NCBI GenBank assembly: GCA_017502265.1 | Contig: JAFVVI010000001.1 | Coordinates: forward strand, 1 to 51,688 | Origin: Oscillospiraceae bacterium | Lineage (GTDB): Bacteria; Bacillota; Clostridia; Oscillospirales; Oscillospiraceae | Direction of reading: 5' to 3' | DNA length: 51,688 bases | Part shown: positions 7,772 through 16,318 of the stretch, piece after piece | Layout: each line of letters begins with the position of its first letter | Position numbering within the stretch: position 1 is the stretch's first letter | Notes under the pieces: model-generated | Database searches by the model: none | What the model was told of the DNA's origin: nothing | Seen by the model: only the letters and a program-made list of their open reading frames with translations | Translations under genes and position numbers: made by a program

Positions 7772-8497
7772 TCATTCGGCTTTGTGCAGCGCAAGATACC
7801 AGGCGTATCCACCTGCGATCACCGCAAGCAGCACGCCGGAAATCACCTGCCGCTGCATGGTCCCGGCGGCTTCATTGGCAAATGCACTTAAGCCATTAAA
7901 AACGCTGTGGGTGATGATGCACGGCACCAGGCTCTTCGTCCTGCAAAAAATCATCACAAAGGCAAAACCGACGGCCACTGCATACATCACCTGCAGCAGA
8001 TTCGGCAGCAGCTCTGCCCCGGAGCCATTGAACAGGTTCACGATATGCCCGATGCCAAAGGTCACGCTGGAAACAACGATGGCAGACCGCACACCGTCCT
8101 TCGCCATCGCCTGGAACAGAAGCCCCCGGAAGATCAGCTCCTCCAGAAAACCGACACAGAACATGGACAGGATGTACAGCACCGTTTCCAGCGGCGGCTG
8201 ATGAAGCCGCACGCCATACCACAGATTCGCCGTCAGCAGCAGGATCAGCGGCGCATAATACAGCATCTTTGCCGAGGCGATTTGCGGTTTGCACAGACCG
8301 TATTTTCGGGTCAACCCATGCTTTCTGACGAAGAGAAACAGTCCTGCGGACAGCACAGCCAGAATCGGCAATGTCACAAGCTTGGGGATGCCCAAAGCCT
8401 GCGAAAGATTGTCGCCAGCGGATGCAAGGACAACATACGCCACGATCCACGCAATCGCAAACCAAAGCTCGCTCCGGTCATATAGTTTTTTGAGCAT
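7772..8497 (-). CDS. CPBP-family intramembrane glutamic protease
   Basis: 241 residues, with about seven hydrophobic segments. The CPBP (CAAX protease/bacteriocin-processing) motifs are present: EELIFRG (Glu119, Glu120, Arg124), FGIGH with His151, and a third motif THSVFN. The start MLKKLYDRSE at 8497 has AAGGAGGAG 7 bases upstream. In Firmicutes, members process peptides or provide bacteriocin self-immunity, but this one has no bacteriocin gene beside it. It is the first gene of the operon with the PLP enzyme. Confidence 0.85.
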   Translation of the reverse strand: MLKKLYDRSELWFAIAWIVAYVVLASAGDNLSQALGIPKLVTLPILAVLSAGLFLFVRKHGLTRKYGLCKPQIASAKMLYYAPLILLLTANLWYGVRLHQPPLETVLYILSMFCVGFLEELIFRGLLFQAMAKDGVRSAIVVSSVTFGIGHIVNLFNGSGAELLPNLLQVMYAVAVGFAFVMIFCRTKSLVPCIITHSVFNGLSAFANEAAGTMQRQVISGVLLAVIAGGYAWYLALHKAE

Positions 8498-8524
8498 GGG
8501 ATCTCCTCCTTGGGTGTTTTCTAT

Positions 8525-8554
8525 AGTGTAGCAGGTGGGGAGTGGGGTTGTCAA
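8525..8554 (-). promoter_or_regulatory. Promoter of the CPBP/PLP-enzyme operon
   Basis: On the minus strand, TTGACA (8554-8549) and TACACT (8530-8525) with an 18-base spacer, just upstream of the ribosome binding site for 8497. The rest of 8555-8730 shows nothing I recognise. Confidence 0.7.
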
Positions 8555-8730
8555 ATGGTGGAGGGGGAAATGCAGCAGATTCTGAGGATAGGTCGATTCA
8601 TACAGCGATTGCCGCTTTTTCCCTCCGAAATTGCTATATTCCCAATTGGTATTATTTTATAGAGACCAACTTCACACACTGCGTCCACGAAAGCTGTTTC
8701 CTCATGCTTTCTTAAAAATACGCTCTCACC

Positions 8731-8759
8731 TTGCCTTTCTGCGCTTCTTTCGATATACT
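8731..8759 (+). promoter_or_regulatory. Promoter of the large GHKL-ATPase gene
   Basis: TTGCCT and TATACT, spaced 17 bases, about 40 bases upstream of the start at 8802. Confidence 0.65.
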
Positions 8760-8801
8760 ATCTTTAAGAGTGAAAATTACTGTTCTACAGGAGAAATAGA
8801 G

Positions 8802-11800
8802 ATGTACCAAGATATCCAGAAGGAAATTGCGAAAATACGTGCCAAATATCTACAATCCGCCGAGGAAATCGTTAGTGGATATAATCGTGAATGTGGATTG
8901 TCTCGGGATTATGAAGGGCGTCAAATGTTTGAATTGCTTCAAAACGCTGACGATGAAGCTATCGACTCCTTCGGCAAGGTACGAATTGCCTTTGACGGCA
9001 AAACGCTTTCCGTTTCCAATAGCGGTAACCCGTTTACTTTTCCGGGCGTCAAATCGCTTCTTTACCCTAATGCAAGTCCCAAGCGCATCCATTCTAACAA
9101 AATTGGCTGCAAAGGCCTTGGTTTTCGCTCCATTCTGACGTGGGCCAATTCGGTTACGATTGCATCTACAGAATTTACCATACAGTTTTCCCGAGAATAT
9201 GCTGTAGAATTTCTGAAATCCATTTTAATGGATTGCCCATCTCTGTCTGACGAGATTAATAAACTATCCCCCGATTCGTATCCAATCGCAACACTGACAT
9301 GCCCCAAAATTCTAGCGCATCATTCTCTTGCAGATGGGTATGCAACGAGTATCATCATTGATTGCAAAGACGAAGCACTTTCTCAGATTGATCATCAGAT
9401 TAAGAGTCTCGAATTTGAAGAACTGATTTTCCTGCCCAATCTCAAGGAAGTTGAAATTATCTGCCCAGATTACCATAAAAGTTTTTTCAAAGTATCTGAA
9501 GGCGAGGAAGTAATCATCGAGGCTTGTGATCATCTGAACGGTTCCAGTGTTTGCTCTACCTGGATGCTGTACAAAAAACACGGCACCATCAGTGATGAAA
9601 ACGGTAATGGCAAAGAGTACGAATTCATCATTGCGTATGACCCTTCAGCAAAGAGTTGCGGTCATGTTCTGTACTCTTATTTCAAGACAGATGTCAAGCT
9701 GCAATTCCCTGCATTGATCCACGGCACCTTTGAATTGACCAGCGATAGAAACAATCTCCTAAAGGGCAGCAGTATTAATCAGCAGCTTATCCCCTTGCTT
9801 GCAGACTTCATGGTAGATACAGCAGTAAATATTTCTTCGACGCACTCTATCTGCAATTACGAGCCCTTGAAACTGGTTATCTCACCAGATATGGATCTGA
9901 TTCTCAAAGAGACATATCGGTTAGACGATCTTTTGAGAGATAAAGTCAAAGACAAGAAAATACTTCCCACAATCGATAATCATTATATATCAGTCAATGA
10001 CAGCCCCAAGTATTCTGCCTCACCCTTTGATACCATTCTGAAACCTGCGTTTTTTAATACTTTGCTGAAACGACCAGATGACCTAACAATCGAGGATTAC
10101 CTGCGAAACAAACTCAAAATCACCTTTTTCTCTTATTCGGATTTCTGCAAACAGCTAAACTGCCATATCAACAAATACTCCATATCCCAAAAAGCAGACC
10201 TCATTTCATATACCAACAAGCAATTTAGATCCTTTTCTTCACCGGATCTCTTTCCGCATTTGCTGGTGGACAGCGACGGAAACAGCATCACAGCCCCAGA
10301 CAAGGTATATCCTTTGCCCAATGAAGAAACCGTGATCGCATTGCCCGATTGGGTAAAGATTCGCTTTCTAAATGCCGAACTGGAAGCACACCTTTATGAA
10401 ACGCTGCAGATTGGCAAAAATCGAAGAACGTTAGCAGCCGAACTGTCCAGATACAATCTGGAGGAGTATAGTTTTGATCGTCTTCTGCGCGGCGTTATTA
10501 GCCAGGTTGATGCACAAATAGACACTGCCGAAAGATGCGGTGATATTCTACGTTGGCTTTGGAATTACTATATCAGCGGAAACAACGAATCGTTTGCAGG
10601 TGTTAATGTGAAAGTCCTGTGCAGAAACGGTGAAATCTGCTATGCAAATGAGTGCTATCTGGGTTATGAATATGGAAATCGATTAGGAGAACGCATTATT
10701 TCACAATTCTCGAACCGCTTTGTCGCATTGGATGAATTATCTCTCGACTGTCACGACAGTGCTGAAATCGCCGGTTTTTTACAGTGGCTTGGTGTTTCAA
10801 AATACCCCCGAATTGCTACAAAGGAGTTAATCGGGTCCGAAAAGAGCCTGTATTTGGATGCATGCAGTCCCTTCCACTGCGATGACGGTTGTACCTACAC
10901 CCGCGAAAAATTCAGCCGCACTGAGCATACAAAAGTTATCGTTACAACCTTTGAGAAAATGGATCTGATCATCGAGAAGGCTGAGTTTAACGACATTATC
11001 GCCTGGCTGATTTCTGACCCCCAGGCACAGAAACTAATCCGTTCCGAAACGGAAGATACTACTTCAGAATCCTCTATAAAGGGCATCCCACAAGGTAAAG
11101 GTAAGTCCCGATCTGTCAAACCGCAACACATGATTTCGTATTTCCGCTTCTATTTAGCGCAAAAGGAATGGATTACAGGAATTGATGGAACCAAGGCACC
11201 ATCCAGCCGATGCTGTTTCGAGGATATAGAATTGAGTCCTTTCATTCTTGTTCCAGCTATCGATTCTGATGCTCTGCGATCAACCACAGGGCGAAATTGT
11301 AGAAAGGAATCAGAGGTACTGCTCAATCGCCTTGGTGTCGCGGATACGTTCCAGGAGATGGATAAGTCCATTATCTACCAGGCTCTGATGAAGCTCCCTA
11401 CACTGGACAGAGAATGTACCAAGGGCAAAAACCTTTACCGAAAACTCATCAGGGAGAACAAGACTCCGGATACGTATACCGAGGACAATCCCTCATATGA
11501 TGAATTTATCCACAGCGGACAAGTGCCGGTTAAATGTGGCGGAATCAAGCGTTACATCCCTGTTCAGGACGCATACTACGCCGACAAACGAGTATTCAGT
11601 AACGAAATTCTGAAATGTTTCAATATTCTGGATATTGATAACCGCTCCGGTGAAGAGAAAGTCAAGAAGTTGTTCGGTGTACGGCCTCTGAAGCACATTG
11701 ATGCGGAACCCTGTGGAACTATACAGCTTCACCCCCTGGATGAAGAATTTAAGAAAGAGTATCTGCAGTTTCTCCCCTTTGTCTATGCGTGTCGAATTGG

Positions 11801-13457
11801 GCTTAAAAACGCAAGCGTTGATTTCAGAAAACTGAAATCAACCAAGCTCTCACTCTGCAGTCAAATTAGTATCCAATACCAGATGGATACCGGAACAAGA
11901 ATTACTACGCTCAACGATTATGATCCCGTCTATTTGAAAAGCAAGAATCTCGCATATATCAAGGTTCCGCAATCGCAAACCTCTTTTACTGATCTGAAAA
12001 AAGAATTTGATTTTGCGGACTCTGTAGCCGAGCTGATCACTACAGTCCTCGATGTGAGCGATGGAAAAGAATTTTTCCGTGATTTGTTCCGAGAGAACAA
12101 TGCAGTTCGTGAAAAGAAAATGCAGATTGATAAAGGCGATGATCAACTCAAACTCCTAAAAAATTCTCGCAGACTGTTTGAAGCTGAAACAAATTTACGG
12201 GATGACTTCTGGGCAGCAATCGCAGAATCCGCAGGAAAGCATCTTACCAACGGAACTAGCGCAAATGAGATAATCTCCCAGTTGAATCTCTCGTCTGATA
12301 TTGATGCCGATTTGAACTACGACAGCATTAACTCCATCGAAAATGCCCCTCTTATCATTCAGATTTTCCAATTTCTCGGGATTGATCTGGATGACTTCAA
12401 TGCTATCACAACACATCATATCAATATCACTCCATATTGGATTGATAAAGTCAAGAAAAAGGCACAGATATACCGTCCGAAATATCTTGCCAACATCTAT
12501 GAAATGCTGTTGGAATCGGACAACCATACCGAGCAATACGACCAGTACTGTGACGATTACGATTTCGCAGAATATAGTATTGAAAACTCTGTTTATGTAG
12601 ACATAGACGCAGTATTTCACGACCAATTCGGTATCGCATTCAATGAACTTGACAGTTACAAAGAGAATACCATTGAGGAGATTCTTGCCGAAGCCCGTTC
12701 TGACATAGGCGAGGAGATATTATCTGTGCTTGAAGCCAGTTATCCGAAGTCAGTAATCGAAGCACATTTGCTTTTTGGTCAAATACCGGCATTGATGCAC
12801 AAAAAAGACAATCTATCTACGCAATCATCACCGGAATCCCATGTTTCCCCCAACACCAATATCCAAGCAATGATGGATCATGTTTTTTCTTCAAGTCCGT
12901 CTGGCCTTATTCAAGTTGAGCTTGAGCGGTCTTCATCGAAAATCACAGCCGGCAAGCCGACAAAGTCTGGTTTTCACATCCGCAGAGTCTACCCTGAAGC
13001 AGCGGATAAAACCAAACAGGACGATGGTTTTATTGGAGAGGCGACAGTCTATAGGGAGTTGGCTGCACTGTATCCCTCAACTCGTTGGATATCCGGCAAT
13101 GCAGAAAAAGCAGGCCGAATTGCGAAAGGTGACGATACATGCGGATACGATATTCGCTACAATGATGCCCATGGCAATACGCAGTATGTAGAAGTAAAAG
13201 CTTCCAGGAACAATGAAGTCGTGTTTTACATGTCTGACAATGAACTAAAATTTGCACGCAGTCACGCCTCCTGTTACGAAATAATCTATGTCGTAATTGG
13301 TGATGATGGACATGCGGCCCATCAACCGTGGAGACTGGGGCATTTATTTGAGCTTCCAACAGGCGAGGATTTATTTGACAACAGCAAATTCTCCATTAGC
13401 AGCAAAGAATACTACATCAATGCCACTGCATCTAATGTTGATATCACCAGTAAATGA
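8802..13457 (+). CDS. Sacsin-like GHKL ATPase with C-terminal DUF3883 (defence-type protein)
   Basis: 1551 residues. The start at 8802 has CAGGAG at good spacing; an upstream frame to 8631 crosses the promoter. The N-terminus carries a GHKL/Hsp90-type ATPase as in sacsin: FELLQNADDEAID (N box), SNSGNPF, and KIGCKGLGFRSI (glycine-rich lid), roughly residues 30-135, with TSDRNNLL later. The long middle is unassigned. The C-terminal 130 residues (GFIGEATVYRELA... QYVEVKASRNNEV) match DUF3883, a restriction-endonuclease-like fold with an ExK. Such proteins occur in defence islands. It stands alone, AT-rich, between its own promoter and a strong terminator, consistent with a transferred single-gene system. 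Confidence 0.82.
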   Translation: MYQDIQKEIAKIRAKYLQSAEEIVSGYNRECGLSRDYEGRQMFELLQNADDEAIDSFGKVRIAFDGKTLSVSNSGNPFTFPGVKSLLYPNASPKRIHSNKIGCKGLGFRSILTWANSVTIASTEFTIQFSREYAVEFLKSILMDCPSLSDEINKLSPDSYPIATLTCPKILAHHSLADGYATSIIIDCKDEALSQIDHQIKSLEFEELIFLPNLKEVEIICPDYHKSFFKVSEGEEVIIEACDHLNGSSVCSTWMLYKKHGTISDENGNGKEYEFIIAYDPSAKSCGHVLYSYFKTDVKLQFPALIHGTFELTSDRNNLLKGSSINQQLIPLLADFMVDTAVNISSTHSICNYEPLKLVISPDMDLILKETYRLDDLLRDKVKDKKILPTIDNHYISVNDSPKYSASPFDTILKPAFFNTLLKRPDDLTIEDYLRNKLKITFFSYSDFCKQLNCHINKYSISQKADLISYTNKQFRSFSSPDLFPHLLVDSDGNSITAPDKVYPLPNEETVIALPDWVKIRFLNAELEAHLYETLQIGKNRRTLAAELSRYNLEEYSFDRLLRGVISQVDAQIDTAERCGDILRWLWNYYISGNNESFAGVNVKVLCRNGEICYANECYLGYEYGNRLGERIISQFSNRFVALDELSLDCHDSAEIAGFLQWLGVSKYPRIATKELIGSEKSLYLDACSPFHCDDGCTYTREKFSRTEHTKVIVTTFEKMDLIIEKAEFNDIIAWLISDPQAQKLIRSETEDTTSESSIKGIPQGKGKSRSVKPQHMISYFRFYLAQKEWITGIDGTKAPSSRCCFEDIELSPFILVPAIDSDALRSTTGRNCRKESEVLLNRLGVADTFQEMDKSIIYQALMKLPTLDRECTKGKNLYRKLIRENKTPDTYTEDNPSYDEFIHSGQVPVKCGGIKRYIPVQDAYYADKRVFSNEILKCFNILDIDNRSGEEKVKKLFGVRPLKHIDAEPCGTIQLHPLDEEFKKEYLQFLPFVYACRIGLKNASVDFRKLKSTKLSLCSQISIQYQMDTGTRITTLNDYDPVYLKSKNLAYIKVPQSQTSFTDLKKEFDFADSVAELITTVLDVSDGKEFFRDLFRENNAVREKKMQIDKGDDQLKLLKNSRRLFEAETNLRDDFWAAIAESAGKHLTNGTSANEIISQLNLSSDIDADLNYDSINSIENAPLIIQIFQFLGIDLDDFNAITTHHINITPYWIDKVKKKAQIYRPKYLANIYEMLLESDNHTEQYDQYCDDYDFAEYSIENSVYVDIDAVFHDQFGIAFNELDSYKENTIEEILAEARSDIGEEILSVLEASYPKSVIEAHLLFGQIPALMHKKDNLSTQSSPESHVSPNTNIQAMMDHVFSSSPSGLIQVELERSSSKITAGKPTKSGFHIRRVYPEAADKTKQDDGFIGEATVYRELAALYPSTRWISGNAEKAGRIAKGDDTCGYDIRYNDAHGNTQYVEVKASRNNEVVFYMSDNELKFARSHASCYEIIYVVIGDDGHAAHQPWRLGHLFELPTGEDLFDNSKFSISSKEYYINATASNVDITSK

Positions 13458-13603
13458 AGCAGGATTACCCTATCTCGATCTTGTTCCAGCTTCCCTTAAT
13501 GCACTTCCCAAATCATGTCCATCTGTCCCTGTTCTTTGTTTGCTGCATTTCAAAATCTGACATTTGTCTAACCTGCTATTATCTCTTTTCTGTACTGCAA
13601 CAT

Positions 13604-13643
13604 AAACCCTGGCACCCGAAATATTCGGGTGCCAGGGTTTTGA
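13604..13643. terminator. Very strong terminator after the GHKL-ATPase gene
   Basis: A 17-base perfect stem (13604-13620 with 13624-13640) and a 3-base loop, flanked by A and T runs. Confidence 0.85.
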
Positions 13644-13930
13644 CTACATGTCCAGCCATAGAAACAACTGGAATACAGGCAATTCTGCGGAGCAATTCGT
13701 GCCGGATGGGTTCAAGCACCGCAGTGAAAACACCTAGAAATCTATATATCACCATAAGTAATCGTTTTTTTACTTTGCTCTCCCAAAGACCGTGGGGCCG
13801 AATCTCAATGACTGGCCTTAAACCGCCGTTTTCCACATAGAAAACGGCGGTTTTTTCATTTACGTTTTTGTATCTAGTGCGGTTTTGATAATCAATCTTT
13901 AATAAAAGCAAAAACGATTGTGTCCAGTAG
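13641..13930. other. Non-coding stretch with a second terminator-like hairpin
   Basis: No convincing gene. The clear structure is a 14-base perfect stem (13820-13833 with 13840-13853) followed by a T run. A minus-strand frame of 110 codons runs through both this hairpin and the one at 13604, and lacks a good ribosome binding site, so I do not call it. Confidence 0.5.
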
Positions 13931-14155
13931 TTACTTCATTCTCTCCCATTCTTCTGGTACAAATGCCATCTGACCAGTTTCAATGAATTTACGAAGCTCA
14001 TGGAAAATCCCCTTTATTTCAGCTTTATGTGAAATCACACCTTGCTACAGTACTTCTTCTGTACCATCAACTGTTTTTTATGCCGTTGGAACAGCGACAT
14101 GAATAGAAGCCCAAGTAATCGCAGACAGTTTAGACCTCAGCAACAGAATCGGATC
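13931..14155 (-). pseudogene. Decayed gene fragment with two in-frame stops
   Basis: Read on the minus strand from 14155, one frame gives a coherent peptide beginning DPILLLRSKLSAITWASIHV, then a TAA, KTVDGTEEVL, a TAG, and finally a segment ending KFIETGQMAFVPEEWERMK before a normal TAA at 13931. The amino-acid composition is protein-like across both internal stops, indicating a broken gene rather than chance. I do not recognise the family. It sits downstream of the ABC-F gene in the same direction. Confidence 0.5.
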
Positions 14156-14200
14156 TTAATATTTGCGGCTGCGAAGTAGCCAGGGCGTGCATCCGTTTCC

Positions 14201-15667
14201 TTACAGTTCCACAATCTTCGTTGCCACATTGTCACAGAACGCCTTATCGTGCTCCACAAACAGGATCGTGGGCTGGTACTCCTTCAGCACCGCCTCGATC
14301 TGCATTCGGGAGATGATGTCTATGTAGTTCATTGGCTCGTCCCAGATGTGCAGGTGCATGGGTTCGCAGATGGAACGGGCGAGGAGGACCTTTTTCTTCT
14401 GGCCTGCGCTTAAGGCGGACATATCCTTCTCCATCTGCGCCTTCGGCACATCCAGCTTCGCCAGCATGGCCAGAAACAGGCTCTCGTCGATGCCGGACTC
14501 CCGTGCAAAGTCCGTGAGCTTCCCCCGGAGACCCGAGGTGTCCTGATTCACATAGGAGATCTTCAGCCCGTTGCCCAGCCAAGCTGCGCCGGTGTGGGGG
14601 ATATTTTCGCCGCACAGGAGCTTGATGATGCTGCTCTTGCCGCTGCCGTTGGCACCTTGCAATGCGATCCGGTCGCCCATGCGGATCTCGAAGCTGATGT
14701 TTTCGCACACCGCACCGCCGCCGTAGTCGATGGTCACATTCTTCAGCTCCGCCAGCCGCTTCGTGTGGAAGGGGGTCTGGAAAATTTTCAGATCGTCGCT
14801 GCGCTCGATGTTTTTGAGAAGCTTGGACTTCTCCTCGATGGCGGCGGTCTGGCGTTTTTCGATGGCCTTGGAACGGGCCATCATTTTCTCCGCCTTGTGG
14901 CCCACATAGCCCCGGTCGAAAACATGGGAGCCGATCTTGGTGGCCTCGGTGCGGTCTGACCAGGCGGCCTTCTCCCGGGCCGTCTCCTCCAGCCGGGAGA
15001 TCTCCCGTTTCAGCTTCTCATTCTCCGCCTGCTCGAAGGCATCCTGTCGGGCCTTGTTCTCCCACCAGGTGGAGAAATTCCCCTTGCTGATCTGGATGTC
15101 CGACTTGTTGATGGACAGGATGTGATCCACGCAGCCGTCCAGGAAGGAGCGGTCATGGGACACCAGGATAAAGCCCCGCTTGCTGCTCAAATACCGGCTC
15201 ACCAGCTCACGGCCCCGGATGTCCAGATGGTTGGTGGGCTCGTCGATGAGCAGGAAGTTGTTCTCCTTGGAAAACAGCACCGCAAGCTGCAATTTTGTCT
15301 GCTCGCCATTGCTGAGTGTTCCGTAGGGACGGTACAGCACCTCGTCCTCCAGCGCCAACTTCGCCATTTCCCGGGCCACACGCCAGTATTCGTAGTCGGG
15401 GTGCATCTGTTCCACCGCATCGATGGCCAAAACGCTGGGATCGACCACATGGTAGGGAAAATAGGAAAAGGCCACGGAAGCGGAAATGCTGCCCCGGTAC
15501 TCGTACTTCCCCAGCAAGAGATTCAGAAAGGTGGTCTTGCCCCGGCCGTTGCGCCCGGTGAAGCCCAGCCGCCAGTTGGTGTCCAGCTGAAAGCTGACAT
15601 TTTCAAAGATATTTTCATAGCTGCCGTCATAGGCAAAGGTCAAATTCGTAACATTGATTAAAGACAT
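14201..15667 (-). CDS. ABC-F ribosomal protection protein (Lsa/CplR-like)
   Basis: 488 residues, no membrane segments, two ABC cassettes. The first has Walker A GRNGRGKTT (38-46), signature LSNGEQTK and Walker B LLIDEPTNHLD. The second has GANGSGKSS, LSAGQKKK and WDEPMNYID. The N-terminus MSLINVTNLTFAYDGSYE and overall length resemble the Lsa/CplR antibiotic-resistance ABC-F proteins, which bind the ribosomal E site and displace lincosamides, pleuromutilins and streptogramins A. The start at 15667 has GGAGGG 6 bases upstream. It is preceded by a leader with promoter, short peptide and terminator, the usual drug-inducible arrangement. The exact resistance class is inference. Confidence 0.85.
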   Translation of the reverse strand: MSLINVTNLTFAYDGSYENIFENVSFQLDTNWRLGFTGRNGRGKTTFLNLLLGKYEYRGSISASVAFSYFPYHVVDPSVLAIDAVEQMHPDYEYWRVAREMAKLALEDEVLYRPYGTLSNGEQTKLQLAVLFSKENNFLLIDEPTNHLDIRGRELVSRYLSSKRGFILVSHDRSFLDGCVDHILSINKSDIQISKGNFSTWWENKARQDAFEQAENEKLKREISRLEETAREKAAWSDRTEATKIGSHVFDRGYVGHKAEKMMARSKAIEKRQTAAIEEKSKLLKNIERSDDLKIFQTPFHTKRLAELKNVTIDYGGGAVCENISFEIRMGDRIALQGANGSGKSSIIKLLCGENIPHTGAAWLGNGLKISYVNQDTSGLRGKLTDFARESGIDESLFLAMLAKLDVPKAQMEKDMSALSAGQKKKVLLARSICEPMHLHIWDEPMNYIDIISRMQIEAVLKEYQPTILFVEHDKAFCDNVATKIVEL

Positions 15668-15690
15668 AGTGCCCTCCAAAGCATATTAAA

Positions 15691-15719
15691 ATGGCCGCAG
15701 GAAGTCATCCTGCGGCCAT
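15691..15719 (-). terminator. Attenuator hairpin just upstream of the ABC-F start
   Basis: A 12-base perfect stem ATGGCCGCAGGA / TCCTGCGGCCAT (15691-15702 with 15708-15719). On the minus strand it is followed by TTTAATAT and ends 24 bases before the start codon. It is positioned to stop transcription before the gene. Confidence 0.7.
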
Positions 15720-15921
15720 AAACGCACAATCACCCTACGGGCACACTGATGCAAAAGACCGAAAGGATCCACACTTCCTGCATTTTGGGCACGACGAATA
15801 GAAGCGACGGTTTCGCCGCTTTCGTCCGTATGCCCAGGTAATCAGCAGGTAACAGTGTACATCCTTTCAACTCCATTCTCTTTGTTTTCTTGATTGTAGC
15901 AGAATTAATGAGATCCTGCAA
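15720..15921 (-). promoter_or_regulatory. Promoter and attenuation leader of the ABC-F gene
   Basis: Promoter: TTGCAG (15921-15916) and TACAAT (15898-15893), 17-base spacer. The roughly 200-base leader contains a short peptide ORF (15862-15842), then a long stem-loop spanning 15835-15787 (GGGCA/TGCCC, GACGAA/TTCGTC, AGCGGCG/CGTCGCT), then the terminator hairpin. This matches the architecture of ribosome-stalling attenuators upstream of vga/lsa/msr-type genes. Confidence 0.65.
15842..15862 (-). CDS. Putative six-residue leader peptide of the ABC-F attenuator
   Basis: ATG TAC ACT GTT ACC TGC TGA encodes MYTVTC, with GGAG 8 bases before the ATG. It lies about 30 bases after the predicted transcription start. 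A longer alternative frame (ATG 15876, 48 codons) overlaps it; the short one has the better ribosome binding site. Its CCTGC could pair with GCAGG in the terminator, linking its translation to attenuation. This is inferred from sequence only. Confidence 0.4.
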   Translation of the reverse strand: MYTVTC

Positions 15922-15928
15922 GTGCTTT

Positions 15929-16318
15929 TTATTCCGTCACCTCATAGAGCCAATCGATGATGCCGCCGAATTCCTTGATATTCGTATACCCCAGCTCCAC
16001 CAGGGCCTCGGCTGCGATCTTGCTCCGGCGGCCGCTGCGGCAGTAGACCAGGATCAGCTGGTCCTTGTCCGTCAGCACCTCCTCAGCCTTTTCCATGATC
16101 TCGTCGTGGGAGATCTGGATGGCACCGGGGATGTGGCCCTGGTCATATTCCTCCCGCGTCCGGGTGTCGAGGATCACATAGCCTTGTTCGGTGTCCATGA
16201 TCGTCTTGGCTTCCTGCGCCGTGATGTTCACATACATCGCCTCCTGCTCCTTTCCATTAGATTGCCCACAGGCGGTCAGAAGAATCGCCGCCAGAAGGAG
16301 AAACATCCATTTTTTCAT
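15929..16318 (-). CDS. Rhodanese-domain lipoprotein
   Basis: 129 residues starting MKKWMFLLLAAILLTACGQS. This is a lipoprotein signal with the lipobox cysteine at 17, so the protein is anchored outside the membrane. A single rhodanese domain follows, with VILDTRTREEYDQGHIPGA and the active-site loop CRSGRRS. The family transfers sulfur or binds oxidised thiols, and extracytoplasmic single-domain forms are common in Clostridia. The start at 16318 overlaps the stop of the upstream lysophospholipase gene as ATGA, indicating translational coupling. Confidence 0.88.
   Translation of the reverse strand: MKKWMFLLLAAILLTACGQSNGKEQEAMYVNITAQEAKTIMDTEQGYVILDTRTREEYDQGHIPGAIQISHDEIMEKAEEVLTDKDQLILVYCRSGRRSKIAAEALVELGYTNIKEFGGIIDWLYEVTE

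Noticed and set aside
6759-8201. A 480-codon plus-strand frame opposite the PLP enzyme and CPBP genes
   Set aside because: It is an antisense shadow of GC-rich coding sequence; it starts in the terminator of the ExbB/ExbD-like cassette.
13579-13911. A 110-codon minus-strand frame
   Set aside because: It passes through two strong terminator hairpins and lacks a convincing start signal.
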